Below, piece by piece: positions 36,439-48,600 of a stretch of 64,000 bases of DNA. Source of the DNA: Hemibagrus wyckioides (lineage: Eukaryota; Chordata; Actinopteri; Siluriformes; Bagridae); the NCBI RefSeq assembly GCF_019097595.1, contig NC_080716.1:9535401-9599400 (forward strand). The letters run 5' to 3'. Every line of letters starts with the position of its first letter. The first letter of the stretch is position 1. Position numbers and translations under genes: made by a program. The notes beneath the pieces are model-generated. The model did no database searches, had not been told where the DNA came from, and saw nothing but the letters and a program-made list of their open reading frames with translations.

Positions 36439-36567
36439 AAACAGAGGACGGACGCGAGCGCTCTAAACAGACCTGAAAAGAGCTGTGCTCCAGCCGGCCT
36501 ATTGTGCTGTGCAGCACCCCCGTACAGAAACCACTGACTGCTGTGCTTCACTTCAATCTGTTGAATT

Positions 36568-36570
<3 letters not shown>

Positions 36571-36601
<31 letters not shown>
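36571..36601. repeat. (GA)n microsatellite
   Basis: Fifteen GA units. Confidence 0.96.
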
Positions 36602-36607
<6 letters not shown>

Positions 36608-37475
36608 AATCTGGTATTCTAAACCATCTGTGACTAAGTTTACATTCATTGGACCGGCAAAAAAAGCTTGTGGCTTTATTGTGAGTCTCAAGAATGAAAA
36701 GTGTTACTGAAAGATGTATTTTATGCAATACTGGCAAATTGTATTAGATTTTTAAAATTCTCATAGCATGATTAGTTTTTAAAATGAAAAGAAATCATCT
36801 TATCATATCATCTTATCAGAGAAAACTTACTTGTACAAGTATTTTACGAATTTCACTCTACAAATCACTTTCTGTTGTCCTCTTTTCTTGATGTGTGTGT
36901 GTGTGTTTGGGTGGGTGGATAGGTGGCTGAGAGAAAGAAATCAGGATATATATTATGACTCCAGTATTGCACAGTTGGACACACAATACAAATGCTGACA
37001 GAAAGGAAGACTGTAATAAATAAATCAATGAAGAGAAAAATAATGAAACATATAAAAATGAAAATATGCTGAAAGTTTCAGGCGATGGATTTGAGGAATA
37101 ACACTCACAGAAATGTTTACAGTACTAGTTTTTTTCATTCTTTCTGGTCTGGTGCACCACTATCACTTGATATCTCTTATTCAGAAAAGTAAAAATGGCA
37201 TTGAGATGGTTATTAGTGCTTAGTGACAGCAGAGTAAATCACTTTGCCCCCAGCTATGAGAGCAATGGCATAAATGCATGTATATAATACATTTTTGTAA
37301 CTTGTAAAGACAAAATTGTCGCAGTAATCCGCTTTATGGTTGTGTGGCACGTCCTTTAAACTATCCTTTACTCATCACTCTCTAGATAAATGCAGGTTTC
37401 TACTGTCAAATCTTCCACCATAGTGGTTCATGGGTCATAAAAACTCACTATATTTGAGCAGGAACTAAAATGTGC

Positions 37476-37624
37476 TTCCTACTTCCACTGGTTCATGACT
37501 TCTTGAAAGAGTTCCTACTTCCACTGGTTCATGACTTCTTGAAAGAGTTCCTACTTCCACTGGTTCATGACTTCTTGAAAGAGTTCCTACTTCCACTGGT
37601 TCATGACTTCTTAAAGAGTTCCTG
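37476..37624. repeat. 36-base minisatellite, 4 copies
   Basis: The word TTCCTACTTCC recurs at 37,476, 37,512, 37,548 and 37,584, an exact 36-base period. The copies are nearly identical and the last has lost one base. Because 36 is a multiple of three, a plus-strand frame with a 12-residue repeat (core LPLVHDFLKEFL) stays open, but nothing else supports translation. Confidence 0.93.
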
Positions 37625-38455
37625 GTTTCCTAAGAAAGCTGCTGAGGTAAAAGTTATACTCTTGTTGGCTGTTAAACTCGATTCTAAAGTCGGCAAACCC
37701 AAGGAGATGAAAGAAGGCAAACCTCTGCTTCCAGATGATGTCATCGTCTCTTCTCTCCTTCATTGCCCCTGCACACAAGCTGCTTTTCTCAGCCTTCCCA
37801 CCCCACCATAAACTCCCTAACACCCTTTCCTCCACACTGTTTGCATCAGTACTCCCAAAATACTCCCTTAGACCACACCTGCACCTTCCTCTAGCCGGGC
37901 CTGCTGCAAGCCACCTGTCGCTCTTTTCCATAGAAATACATCTACTGTCCAAGATAAAGGTAGACATTCTAATACAATGACATTTGACCCACAAATTATA
38001 AATATATTCATTCAACAGACATTTGCTTGTTATTTGCTACTGTTCCCATTTTAGCTCTGTTCAGACTGTATTTTTCCCAGGTAAGAACTTAATTTTATGT
38101 GAATCTAAAAATAAATGAATAAAGCCAGAAATCTCATGCTGGTGTTTGGATACTTAACCCTTTTTACCAGTACTCTGGTGTTGCATTATGCTAATAGGAC
38201 ATTTTCTATCAGTATAATCAAAAGAATTATTTTACTGCCACAAGTCTGATATAAAATGAGTCAGGACACTGTTGGTTTTCAGTGTGAGATGTTTTTAACT
38301 CTGGTGGGATAACCTTATACAGAATTTTAGATGCTTATGAACAAGCACTTGGGGCATCTCAGAGAGCAGAAAAGTATCTAAGAATTACTAAAGCCTTTTT
38401 AATAAGGAAGAAAGTTTAGCACAATCTTCAAGGCTGAAGGTTTCTGTGACTTTTT

Positions 38456-38476
38456 TTCTTCTTCTTCTTCTTCTTT
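38456..38476. repeat. (CTT)n microsatellite with poly-T
   Basis: Six CTT units flanked by T runs. Confidence 0.93.
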
Positions 38477-38739
38477 TTTTTTTACAAATTGGCAAGTCAA
38501 AAACATGACAAGAGTGTATTTTGTACACATTCCTAGTTGCATGCTACTTATGGCAAATAAACCTTGAAGCATGAAATTGCATCACCTCCAAGTCGCACAG
38601 TTTGTGTCACGACTGTTAATTTCCATAATTGTCATGGTTCCTGCACTGTGATTTAGGAACCGTGCAGTTCTCATTTATGATTGTTCCAGAACTTATTAGT
38701 TCCTCAAAAGGTTCCAGAGCCAAAACCCACACATCCATA

Positions 38740-38766
38740 CCCCCCCCCCCCAACACACACACACAC
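38740..38766. repeat. Poly-C (12) followed by (CA)n
   Basis: Twelve C then a short CA array. Confidence 0.93.
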
Positions 38767-38869
38767 ATGCACAAACAGACCAATTTGCACCACTATCTTG
38801 CATACTTTCATGGCCACTTCCTTTTCGATTCAATACACAATGTGAGCATCATTTAGGACCCCAAACCGC

Positions 38870-39240
38870 CTGTCAGGGTCTTTAAAAGGCCAAGGAGCGG
38901 ATGGGTCTGAAGAATGATAGGGCCCTGGTCCCTCTCTTTTCTACTAAAGTCTCAAGACAGAAGAGAGCGAGAGTGAGAGGGGCGTCAAGCTTTAACAATC
39001 CTTGTGCTTCAACCTGGCCCTGATGGAGCAAAAGTGGGCGTAGATTATAGGGCTGGGAGAAGGGGGCGTGCTGCGAGAGAGCGACAGCCACTGACATGAT
39101 GGAAGCCTAATGGCAATAATTGGCGGCAGTTTTGACAGGGCTTGTATGATAGCACACAATAAACACCCTGTGTTTTTCCCAGCCAAATTTGAGCCAAATT
39201 GCCGCGCCAGCCGCTGAAACCGGCTGTTTCCCCTGCCCCC
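38870..39240. promoter_or_regulatory. Candidate enhancer in intron 2
   Basis: Complex block containing GCCTAATGGCAATAATTGGCGG and two close copies of GAGCCAAATT/AGCCAAATT near 39,180-39,200, with CpGs. No coding frame is recognised. Confidence 0.33.
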
Positions 39241-41009
39241 GTTCTCTCCGGCCTGCCACGCTCTCTGATTTACTCAGTCAAAAGCCAGCATTTTTTTTAA
39301 TCCATGATAACCAGAGGACTGAAACATCTCAGGGCTTGACAGGTATAAAAAAGAAAGCTAGTTAAGCAGGATTTTTTTTTCTCCTCGCTTTTTCATGTCA
39401 CGCCTCACTTTCTTGGATAGACATTTAAAAAAAGTTTTGCCAAGCAGCATTAATTTGTCACCTTAAATCACTTGAGCATGAATGACAACAAAAAAAAGAT
39501 GCACATTCCATCTGAGTCTCTGAAACTAAAAGACATGTCTTTATTTGTTATTTCAGGTTGCTGAATATCTATGGAATCTTCAGCACCGTAACTCTCGTTG
39601 GCTGAGCTTTTACGACGCCACTACTCAAGCCATCGACATTTATTTCATAGCTTCCTGATAAGTTAGAGCCCCCTCCGTTGAGGAAAGGGGGGAAAAGAGA
39701 TCTTTCTCATTCTTGTTTAAATCCCTTGAAAGTGGCCTCGCTTATGTTTTCCTGTGTGCTGCTTGGGGATACCAAGTGACCCCCCCCCCATCCTGCAGCA
39801 GACCCTCTGGACTCATGTTCCCAAACTGTCCTCCCTTTGGTCTCTTTGTCCGAGTAATTGTGTGGCCCTGGGTGAAAGAAATCCAAGTGGACTGTAATGG
39901 TTTGGAAGGTTAGGGGGCCAGGAGTTTGAAGAAGGTGCAGGGAGGGGAGCAGAGGGGACGAGAAGTCAAGACAGAAGGGAGGCTGCATTATTAAAACAAC
40001 AGACCACTCGAAAGGAGACTGGCCCTGCACCTGATCGACCGGCGCAGTGTGTGCCAAAACGCTTCCCTCTGATCTCAGTTCAAAGACGGCAGGGAAGAGA
40101 CTCAAAGCGTTTGGCTTGGGGATGGAGGAGGGGACACGTGCTTGCTGGCTTTCTGCAAAAAGGCACATCCTTGCTCCCTGGAGTCCACAAATCATACGAG
40201 CAAATAGCAAGCTGGGAGACATGAAGGGTTAAAGCAGTACTCAAATACAGAGGTGACCTGCTATGGAGCTCTGGCCATGCTATGGCCTTTTCACCCACTG
40301 CTAACTCTGCACATATGTTACTATTCTTTTGCCAAAGCAGTATGTCCCTGTCTGAGTGTGTGTGTGTGTGTCTTTGTGCATTGCCTACGTGCACACATCT
40401 GTCAATGTGAGCTGATGTCAGAAGACCGCCACTCTTGATTGAAGTTCTTGCGTGGGAGTGCATGCTTATGCATGTTACCTGTGTGTTTTTCTATATGTGT
40501 GTGTATGTGTGTGTGTGTGTTTAAGCACGTAAATGAGTGTGAGAGCCAAGGTGCCGGTGGCCTGTCCTTGAGCTGCGTGTTTTTCAATATAGGAAGCATA
40601 CTTTAAGGCCAGTGAATACAGCCTACAGGCTGATTACCTTACCAGTAAAACTAATAGAAGAGCCGCCCTAGGCTGTGCTTGCGCTCTGTTAAGGAAACAA
40701 GCTGTGTTTAAAGTCTCAAATTCTGTCTCAGTTCCCAAAAGGCTGAGTGTCGTTCAGCTAAAGGAAATTCTCAACTCAGTGTTGAAAAGTTCAAAAGCTT
40801 AAAATACAGTGCTGATCTAGATAATGAACATTAGGCAGCTATGGACTAAAATCATAAATATGTTATTTTCCCCGTTCTCCTTGGCAGTTAAGTTCTGAAT
40901 GCTTTGGGAGTGTTTGGAGGGAAAAAGGAAACATTTATATAAATGAATGTCCCGGTTTGGCAGGAGACAGAGTAAGAGAATGTTTTATGGCTAAGTCTCA
41001 GACACGGGA

Positions 41010-41230
41010 ATGCACTTTCACGCTGTTTCCATAATTCCCCTGTGATGTGGCTGCAGTGTAATCGTAGTCTTGCTGTGACACCAGCACCGCAACATTGCTG
41101 AACCCCTCCAAAGCGTGTTTGTAGGAGAACCGATTAAAGGATACTTTCCGCTGAACTCTGTTGGCCAAAGCCAAGACAAAGGCTGAGGTCACCTCTAAGA
41201 AACCGGCCCAGAACATTTACGGGAAATGCA
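41010..41230. promoter_or_regulatory. Candidate enhancer in intron 2
   Basis: Non-repetitive block with CCATAATTCCCC, GTAATCGTAG and CCGATTAAAGG plus a TTGGCCAAAGCCAAG (NFI-like) stretch near 41,160-41,175. Judged by composition only. Confidence 0.28.
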
Positions 41231-41332
41231 TTTTGCTGCAATACTTTTCCATGTAAGCAAGCCACATTCTTTAGTCTGATTTACAAGGTTCCTAAGAAAT
41301 CAGCTAAAGGTGATGACAGTGATGAAGCTTTT

Positions 41333-41364
41333 ACACACACACACACACCCACACACACACACAC
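41333..41364. repeat. (CA)n microsatellite
   Basis: About 15 CA units with one CC interruption. Confidence 0.95.
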
Positions 41365-43142
41365 TTAGTATCACAGCACCTGTATTCCCACTTACACACC
41401 TCATGTATTTTCTTGATTGTGAAAGGGAGGAGGTGTTTAGGATGCTCTTGTTGACCCCAGCGGAACACCTTCCTGTTTGACCTGTCCCACATGGGAATGT
41501 TTTGACTCTTGCGTTCTCCATGGCACTTTGTGCTGTCCGGTCTAATGAGTCGTAGTGCCGCGGTTAAGGGTCAGTTCCAAATGATCCTTCTGGTTTGTCT
41601 CAACTTACAGATACACACTCAGCTTAAGCGTTAAGCGCATACTACTGTCCGCTTTCAAAATCCTTCCTTTCCTTTGACCTTCCTCTTCAACCCTCCACCT
41701 TTCTTTGTTGCTCGCTTCCATTTCCAGGCTGTGTTTATGAAGAGGGATTTATTGGTCTGAGTGGGACTGTTAGGTGATGGTGGGCTTCGCTGCTCAAGTG
41801 TTCTGGGACTCGAGGCCTGACCATGTGTGTTTGCCTGTGTGTGTGTTGAAGTAGCAGAGCATACCCCAGTGAGCAGAGGGTTCCATCAACCTCCGCCACC
41901 TCTGACTCCCTCCTCTGCCATACTGGGAGGTCGAACAAAGGGACTTCCTCTCGCTAAGATGGCGTGACCTTACTGCAGATGTAATGTTTAGGATTAGGCC
42001 CAGTTCAATGGGAATGTAATCTGTCTTTGCCCTCAAATAATGTCTGGTTATGGAGGAAGGGCCAGTCATTCTGAACAGCTTTTAGCCTTCTTCTTACTCA
42101 ACCTGGCGGAAATGTGACAAGAAGATGCCAAGACCCAGAGTAGCTCCTTTCTGCCGGTAAGGGCGCATGTGATTGTTGTTTCTCCTGACCAGGATTGGCT
42201 AGTCTCTCATTCATGGCCAGCCAGGTGCATACAGCTGATGGCTTGTCCGGAGTAATTAGCAGACTAAGCAGTAAAACCCCATTACAACCCGGAAGAACAC
42301 AAAGTTTTTATGAAGAACACAGGGGGAAGGCAGCGGAAATAGGTGGGCTGGGAGAGATCCTCCCATCCCTGGAGCATGTCTGGAAATTCATAGCACTACT
42401 GGGAAAGAAAAAACGGAGAAGAAAAGACTGATATTCAAGGGGAAATGGAAAAACTGATTTGCAGCAGATTTTAATCATTTAAACACATTTGGGTAATTTA
42501 TGTGCATAATTTATACTCTGAAATATTATTTAGGTGTTTTGCTACAGTGTTAATCAGATTACCGTGTTCTCATTTCTTAGTTTATCATCAGTGGTAGATT
42601 GCTATTGTGTAAGCATGTCAGTGTTCACATTATGCTTAAACAGATCACTCTGCAGAAATGTCTCAGCTGCACTCGGTATGTCTGCTGTAAAATCCAGATC
42701 TTGAGTAAAAACAGACAACAGCACTGGACTTGCTAACGTCTCACTAGTTTCTCTTTTAGCCCAGCAGAATTGATTTTTTCACCATCTCCTGTATCTGTTC
42801 TCACTTTCTGCTTCTCTCTCTCTCTCACACACACACACACTTCACACACAGATTCATTACTTGCACCAGGAGGTCTTCGATATTTCATCTGAGCATTGTA
42901 ATCACATTACATGGTTCAACGTGTTGTAGATAGCGAATTATTGGCACAAATATGCCACATGATTGCTTGTGGTGATGTACAGAGGTCACAAAGACAGAAG
43001 GACTGAGGAGAAAATGATGAAAAAAACCACTGTCTGTATTCCCTTTTACCAAGCCAAATGTCATGTGTCAGAGAGTAAAAGAGAGAGATGGAAAGAAGTG
43101 TGTATCTAGGTTATGTGTGTGTGTATGGGTGTGCATGTGAGT

Positions 43143-43200
<58 letters not shown>
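43143..43200. repeat. (GA)n microsatellite
   Basis: About 28 GA units with one C interruption. Confidence 0.97.
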
Positions 43201-43202
<2 letters not shown>

Positions 43203-43204
43203 AC

Positions 43205-43640
43205 GAGCAGGAGATTGCTGATAAAGATCCGTGTTAACCTTGCGTAGCGGCAGGCTGAATGGAGGGGAAAATTAGGCCTGATATAATACTCATGCATGAG
43301 GCTCTCAGACAGAGAGGGAGGTGTGTGTCACCAGCCATGCACAGAGAACATTTAAGGCCCCGAAACAAAACTCTTTCCTCGTTCCTCCGCCCTTGTCTGA
43401 CTTGCGTTGCGAGATATATATTTCAAAGTGACACAGACATGCTGCACATTATTAAAAGCCATGTTCGTCATGTTTCCTTTCGCAGCAGTGTCAAATCCTG
43501 CATCGGAGGAAAAGCAGCCGGGATCTATTGCGTATTTATTCCAAAAATTATTCAACATGAAAATAACCTAATTTCCACTGCTCCAGCATCTGCAGTCTTA
43601 TTAGCGAGCAGACACTTGAAGAAAGCCTAATGCCGCTGTC
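43205..43640. promoter_or_regulatory. Candidate enhancer in intron 2
   Basis: More than 400 bases of complex sequence directly after a GA array. It has CpGs, AAAATTAGGCC, ATTATTAAAAGCC, CGTATTTATTCC, CTTATTAGCGAGC and a SOX-like ATTATTCAAC. A long plus-strand frame through it encodes nothing recognisable. Confidence 0.35.
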
Positions 43641-43702
43641 TCCAGAAAGCAGATTTGTTGCAGCAGAATTGTTACACTTCCCAGCTGAGCTGTCCTCTCC
43701 TT

Positions 43703-43744
43703 TGTGTGTGTGTTTGTGTGTGTGTGTTTGTGTGTGTGTGTGTG
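43703..43744. repeat. (GT)n microsatellite
   Basis: Three GT runs separated by TTT. Confidence 0.95.
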
Positions 43745-44538
43745 CCCATAGTAGACAGTGGTTAAGGGATTTAGCTCAGGTTAATGGGCCTTTTGGAACG
43801 GCTTAGCCTGTATGGCAGTGAGAATGGGAGAGAATGACTGTGGTGGGGAGATTGATTCTCTGGTTAAAGAAAGCCTAGTGACAGGGGCTATTAGCCTGCT
43901 GTGGGGAGAGTGAGAGGACAGCAAGGGCTTTTTTCAAGACCCCTTACCCCTGAGTGAGGATGAGAAGAAATACTACATGAAGATTTATACGTTAAACAAG
44001 GCAAGCTCGACATCCAGTCATAAGTATAATTCGAGAAAACGTGTATGCTATTTAATTTAATTAAATTTTTTAATCTTCACACTTACAGAAGTGTTTTGAG
44101 AGAAATGTAAGCGATCTTTATATTCAAACCCATGTTGATAAAGACAAAGTGGCTTTATTATTTTTCCCCTCAAAATTTCATATTCACATCTACACCTGTG
44201 AGTGAAATTTGAGCATTGTAAATCATTCCATGTGTTTTTTATTTCTTTTACAAATCAAACAAGGATAGATGTCTTTTCCACATCTTTCTTACACACTCTT
44301 CAAATATCGTTTTGGATTGAAGCATGCTGTACATCTGGGATAAACTTTTTTATAACAAATTTTATAAGTCAGGGATCCTAAATCAAGCTGTTATTCATTC
44401 CCCACCAACACACCGGAGAATAGAATTTGTTTGTGGTAAATAACCAAATTACAGAAAAACTATTGTTAATCTACTACTTCTAGTGGTAAATTTGGAGGAG
44501 TCTCTATGTGATTCATTACAAATAATTAGTGTGGCTTT

Positions 44539-44566
44539 GTGTGTGTGCGTGTGTGTGTGTGTGTGT
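44539..44566. repeat. (GT)n microsatellite
   Basis: GT array with one GC unit. A CA run of ten units follows at 44,722-44,742. Confidence 0.94.
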
Positions 44567-45280
44567 CCCACTAATACATCATCTCTTATTACTGAGCTAA
44601 GTTGAGCAACAAACCCAGAATAGTGGCCTTCAATGGCAGAGAGAGAATAGAGAGAAATGGCACAGCATGTCTGAAAACACACTTTATATCTGACTGTTTT
44701 CTAGTCTGTCTAACTCCAATTTCACACACACACACACACACATGCAAGCACATCTTATCACCTGTCTATGCTTGAGAGGGTGTTCGCTGGACAAAAGACC
44801 TGAAACCAGGGAAAGGTGGTGGGGGGTGTATAAAGAGAGACAGATAAAAAGAGAGAGTCAGTTTAAAGGCAGAGAGACTGAGCTAGTTGTCTCGTTAGAC
44901 AAGCTAACTGTGCAGAATAACACGATGATTTGCCGTCCAGGGGTAGCTGGTATTCAGGTTCCCCATCAGGGATCATGTGTATGTGTGTGTGTGTGTGTAT
45001 ATGTGTGTGAAGGTCTCACCTGCCCATTACCACCCCCCAAACCAACACACACACACACAAATACTGACACTCATGACTGTATGATTGTATGTGATTGTGT
45101 GTGTGTATGTATTCTAGCACAGCTCTTGCAGTGAGGTGCTCAAACCACTGTGGTGATAAATCAGGCACTGTGTTAATTGGTATGAAAACAACACTTTGGC
45201 AGTATATAATGTTTTATGTGTCTTTCATGTCCTTTATTGTAATACTAATGAGGGGCTGTATATCCGGGAAGGAGGAGGGG

Positions 45281-45302
45281 GGTGGTGGTGGTGGTGGTGG
45301 TG
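45281..45302. repeat. (GGT)n microsatellite
   Basis: Seven GGT units immediately 5' of the octamer-containing block. Confidence 0.94.
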
Positions 45303-45329
45303 TCTCTCCTCTCTCCTCGCTGTGCTGGA

Positions 45330-45680
45330 TAAGCTCCTTAGTGGAATCATCGGAATATTCCGCCCGCCAGGCGACGCAGGCGGAACACAATCGCCCCCTC
45401 CTTCATTTGCAATCGGTAATTAGTATGCAAATGAGCCCAGGGGACCACACAAGTACTAGTGTATTACAAGAGTCTGATTATGACTCCTCAGGCTTCTCAG
45501 CGATGAGTGTGGAGTGCTGGAAGAGCTCCTCACCTCCCTACGCTCCACTGGGCTCTGAGTGCCACCCGCTCCCTGAGCCCTCTGATTGGTGCAGGGCCCT
45601 GTCAGTCATCACTTTTGCCTTATCTGCCACTGCTTAATTAGTATGGCATGTTTGTCATGATCCCATTTGCATATGGGATT
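45330..45680. promoter_or_regulatory. Candidate enhancer with POU octamers and homeodomain site
   Basis: TAATTAGTATGCAAAT at 45,417-45,432 joins a homeodomain core (TAATTA) to a perfect octamer (ATGCAAAT). A second perfect octamer in the opposite orientation, ATTTGCAT, lies at 45,665-45,672. CATTTGCAATC at about 45,404 is a near match. GGAATATTCC (45,352-45,361) is a perfect palindrome. Confidence 0.42.
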
Positions 45681-48600
45681 ATGTTCTCCTGTTTATGAGT
45701 TAGTACTCTGTTCTGTTAAGCATGCTGAAGGCAGTCAATGAAGTGTCACACTTGTTCCATATGACTTTTTATGAGATCAGAAAAAAAATTAATGTTAGAA
45801 ATGACACAAGCATGCCACGCCTGTTAGCATCTTAGTCTGGCAATGGGCAGTTGGTTTTCTATAATGGATTGAATGACCTTTGAACTTTTGGCTTAAGATT
45901 GTCAGTCTGAATCAGGTTCCTTTCTAAAGCACAGCCCTGGATCCTGGTTTTCCCCATGACCTGGCTTAAGGAAGAACAGAGAGCATCAGGATCTATATCA
46001 CCTCAGCTGCCCCCCCTCTCTTTGTTCTCACAGCCTGGTGGGCTGGTGGTATTGGTGGGAGAGATTACTGGCATATTGACGGCTTAAAATGAAGCTCGGG
46101 AGATAGGCCTGAGGCTTCTGCTAGGGTGAGATCAGGCCATGGCATCTCGCTATAGCATAGGAGGGTACAATCCTGGTGGTGTCAAGTGGCATAGGGAGCT
46201 CAGATCCTGGATATGTTGTATGGTCCAAGAAACTAGGCTGTGTTGGGTAGGGTTGATTTTTTTTCACTGTACTCGATTGGTCAGTTGATCTAGGCTGCTC
46301 ATTTCTGAGCTAGCTGAAAATCATGAGAGAAGTGGGAAATGGTTGTCTACTCTCTCACTGATTCCAGTAGCTTAGGAGCTCACGGAGCAATGCCCCATGA
46401 TTTTGAGATGGCTGGGAAGCATGAACTTCTGTGCTTCTATCAGCCCTCCATGATCTTCATGTCTGTAGTGTGCATTCAAACATACTTTGCAGTAATGTCT
46501 TGTAGCAGTTTGAATATGACAGCATGGATGTTCCTGCAGGCCAAATGCACCACAGGGGGCTCATTCCATAAAGCAAATATTATTGCACACCAAAATAATT
46601 TATGAGTAGCAACACTACCCTCCGCCGCTGCCCCACACCTGCCTGCTTTCCCCCACCTGCACTGAAGCTCCCTTTCCGATAGCTCTCATAGAGGCAGTAT
46701 TTATGATGGAGGGCTTGTTCCCTTCTTCCATATTTCACGAAAAAAAGAGGGGGGTGGGGTTGTAATGAAACACACTGTGCACAGAGGTTTGTGTTGTGAC
46801 AGCTGTAATTGTGGAGCACATTAAAAGCCAGTGAAGGAACCCTCCACCTTATTTCTTCTGAAAGCACAATGTGACAGAAGGAATGGCGGGTGGGGGAATA
46901 GGCATTCCACTGAGTGGAGTGAGGGGTTTGATTAGTGCTGTTGCATTCAGGGTGAAAGTCTTTTTGATGGCGTGATTATAGGTGTTGGCTGAAACTGCCT
47001 TAGAAGACGGTAGCCTGGTTTTAATGGGTGGTCCGTGATGTCCCTTGGCATATCCACACAGGGAGACTTAATATGCATGTACACCCTAAATTTGCTTTCC
47101 AGAATCTGGGTTGTTAGGTCAACACAAATGCCACATGAATGTCAATTAATCACCTCCTCTATTGGTTGCAGGTGCTTTTGGTCAAGAAGGGTCAAGCAAC
47201 CACCAATTTTTTACTCAATTAGTGGCAAGATGCATGCATGCTATAGCCTGTGGAGACCAGCTTGAAGATGGTTGGTATTTATTTTAACCTCTTTATTAGT
47301 TGGGTCTAGCTCTCATACATACTTCACAGAATTTGTCTGAGAGTCTCTTGTTGGCCAAACCCTATCATATGCTGGCCCAAAACTGTGACCCAGCAGTAAA
47401 TCTGTGAGCATTATTTGTTGTGCTATCTGCATGCAGGCACACAGTGAGGTTAGTGGAGCTTAATGATGCTATTCTGCCAGCCTGTGTCAAGTCAATGGTG
47501 CTCCATTTCAAGGTGGATGGCTACCGTAAAAGGGTTAAAGCCCATGGAGCAAGGCGCATACCCCTTGGGAGACTCCACCAACCCCCAGGGAGGAGGCTTT
47601 GTCTCCTTGGGCAAACATTCCCACAGAAAAAGGGGAAAAAGCCATTTGGCTCCCCCAGCTTGTGCTCCTTTCAGTGGCTGAGGAGGTCTTCCCTAGTCAA
47701 CAGCTGGACATGACGTGACAAATTGGGGGCTTTGTCTTTCTGGGGAAGCAGAGGGGGTGGCAGAGGAGAAAATGTTGTGAAAGGGTTTGGGGGGTGTGGG
47801 GGGCACCGTGGACATTGAAAGGATGCAGGGGAGCCATAGAATGCATTGTGAATCATGGAGACACAATGCAAATTGCACAGTTTAAAGGGGAAATATGTCG
47901 GGGCTTTGTTTCAAATTGAAACGGTCTAGCTTATCGAGGGGAAAAGTGAAGTACCAATTTTGCACGGGTCAGACAGGGATGGTTAGCCAAGCAGTCAAGA
48001 TGACAGGCAACTCAGAACAGACAATTTCCACCTGAATTCATTTTTATAAAAGTTGATTCGATTACAAATGAGTATCACCAAATCTTGTAAACTAACTTGG
48101 AATAAAAAATCATCTCATTGCTGTAATTATCTTCTGTAATCAGAAAGCCCATAAAAGACCATTTGAATTGAGCTTTTACAGGTTACAGTGGAGCAGTAAG
48201 ATAAATGAACTTTGAAACCTTGTACAAAAAAGGAAAGGCATAAACAAAAAAAGTGAGGCTTCTGAGTTGCAAAGTCATGGTGGGCTCCAAAGCCCTTCAG
48301 CAGCCATTTTATGAAGCTGCTCCTCTCTCAGAATGAGAAAAGAGATCCCCCACGAATGACCCCCGGGTGAAAAAGCTCCGTATTTGACAGAGTCCGCCTC
48401 TTAACTTGTTAACTTGCTAATTGCCCGGCAGTCACTTCATGAGCTGAACAATGGACTGCTAGCTGAGCGATGGGGCTCTCTCTTTGAGAGGCCGGCCGAG
48501 GGGGCCAGGTGGCCATTCTGGGGGAGCAGAAAGGGGCCGGCTAGCCTCAAGTGTTGTGTGTGAGGTCTGGCTTGGTTGCCAAGGGGATGGCAGCCTGATA

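Noticed and set aside
45095..45637. 180-codon plus-strand frame
   Set aside because: Starts in a GT repeat, contains a polyglycine run from the GGT microsatellite, and covers the octamer-rich non-coding block. Nothing family-like.
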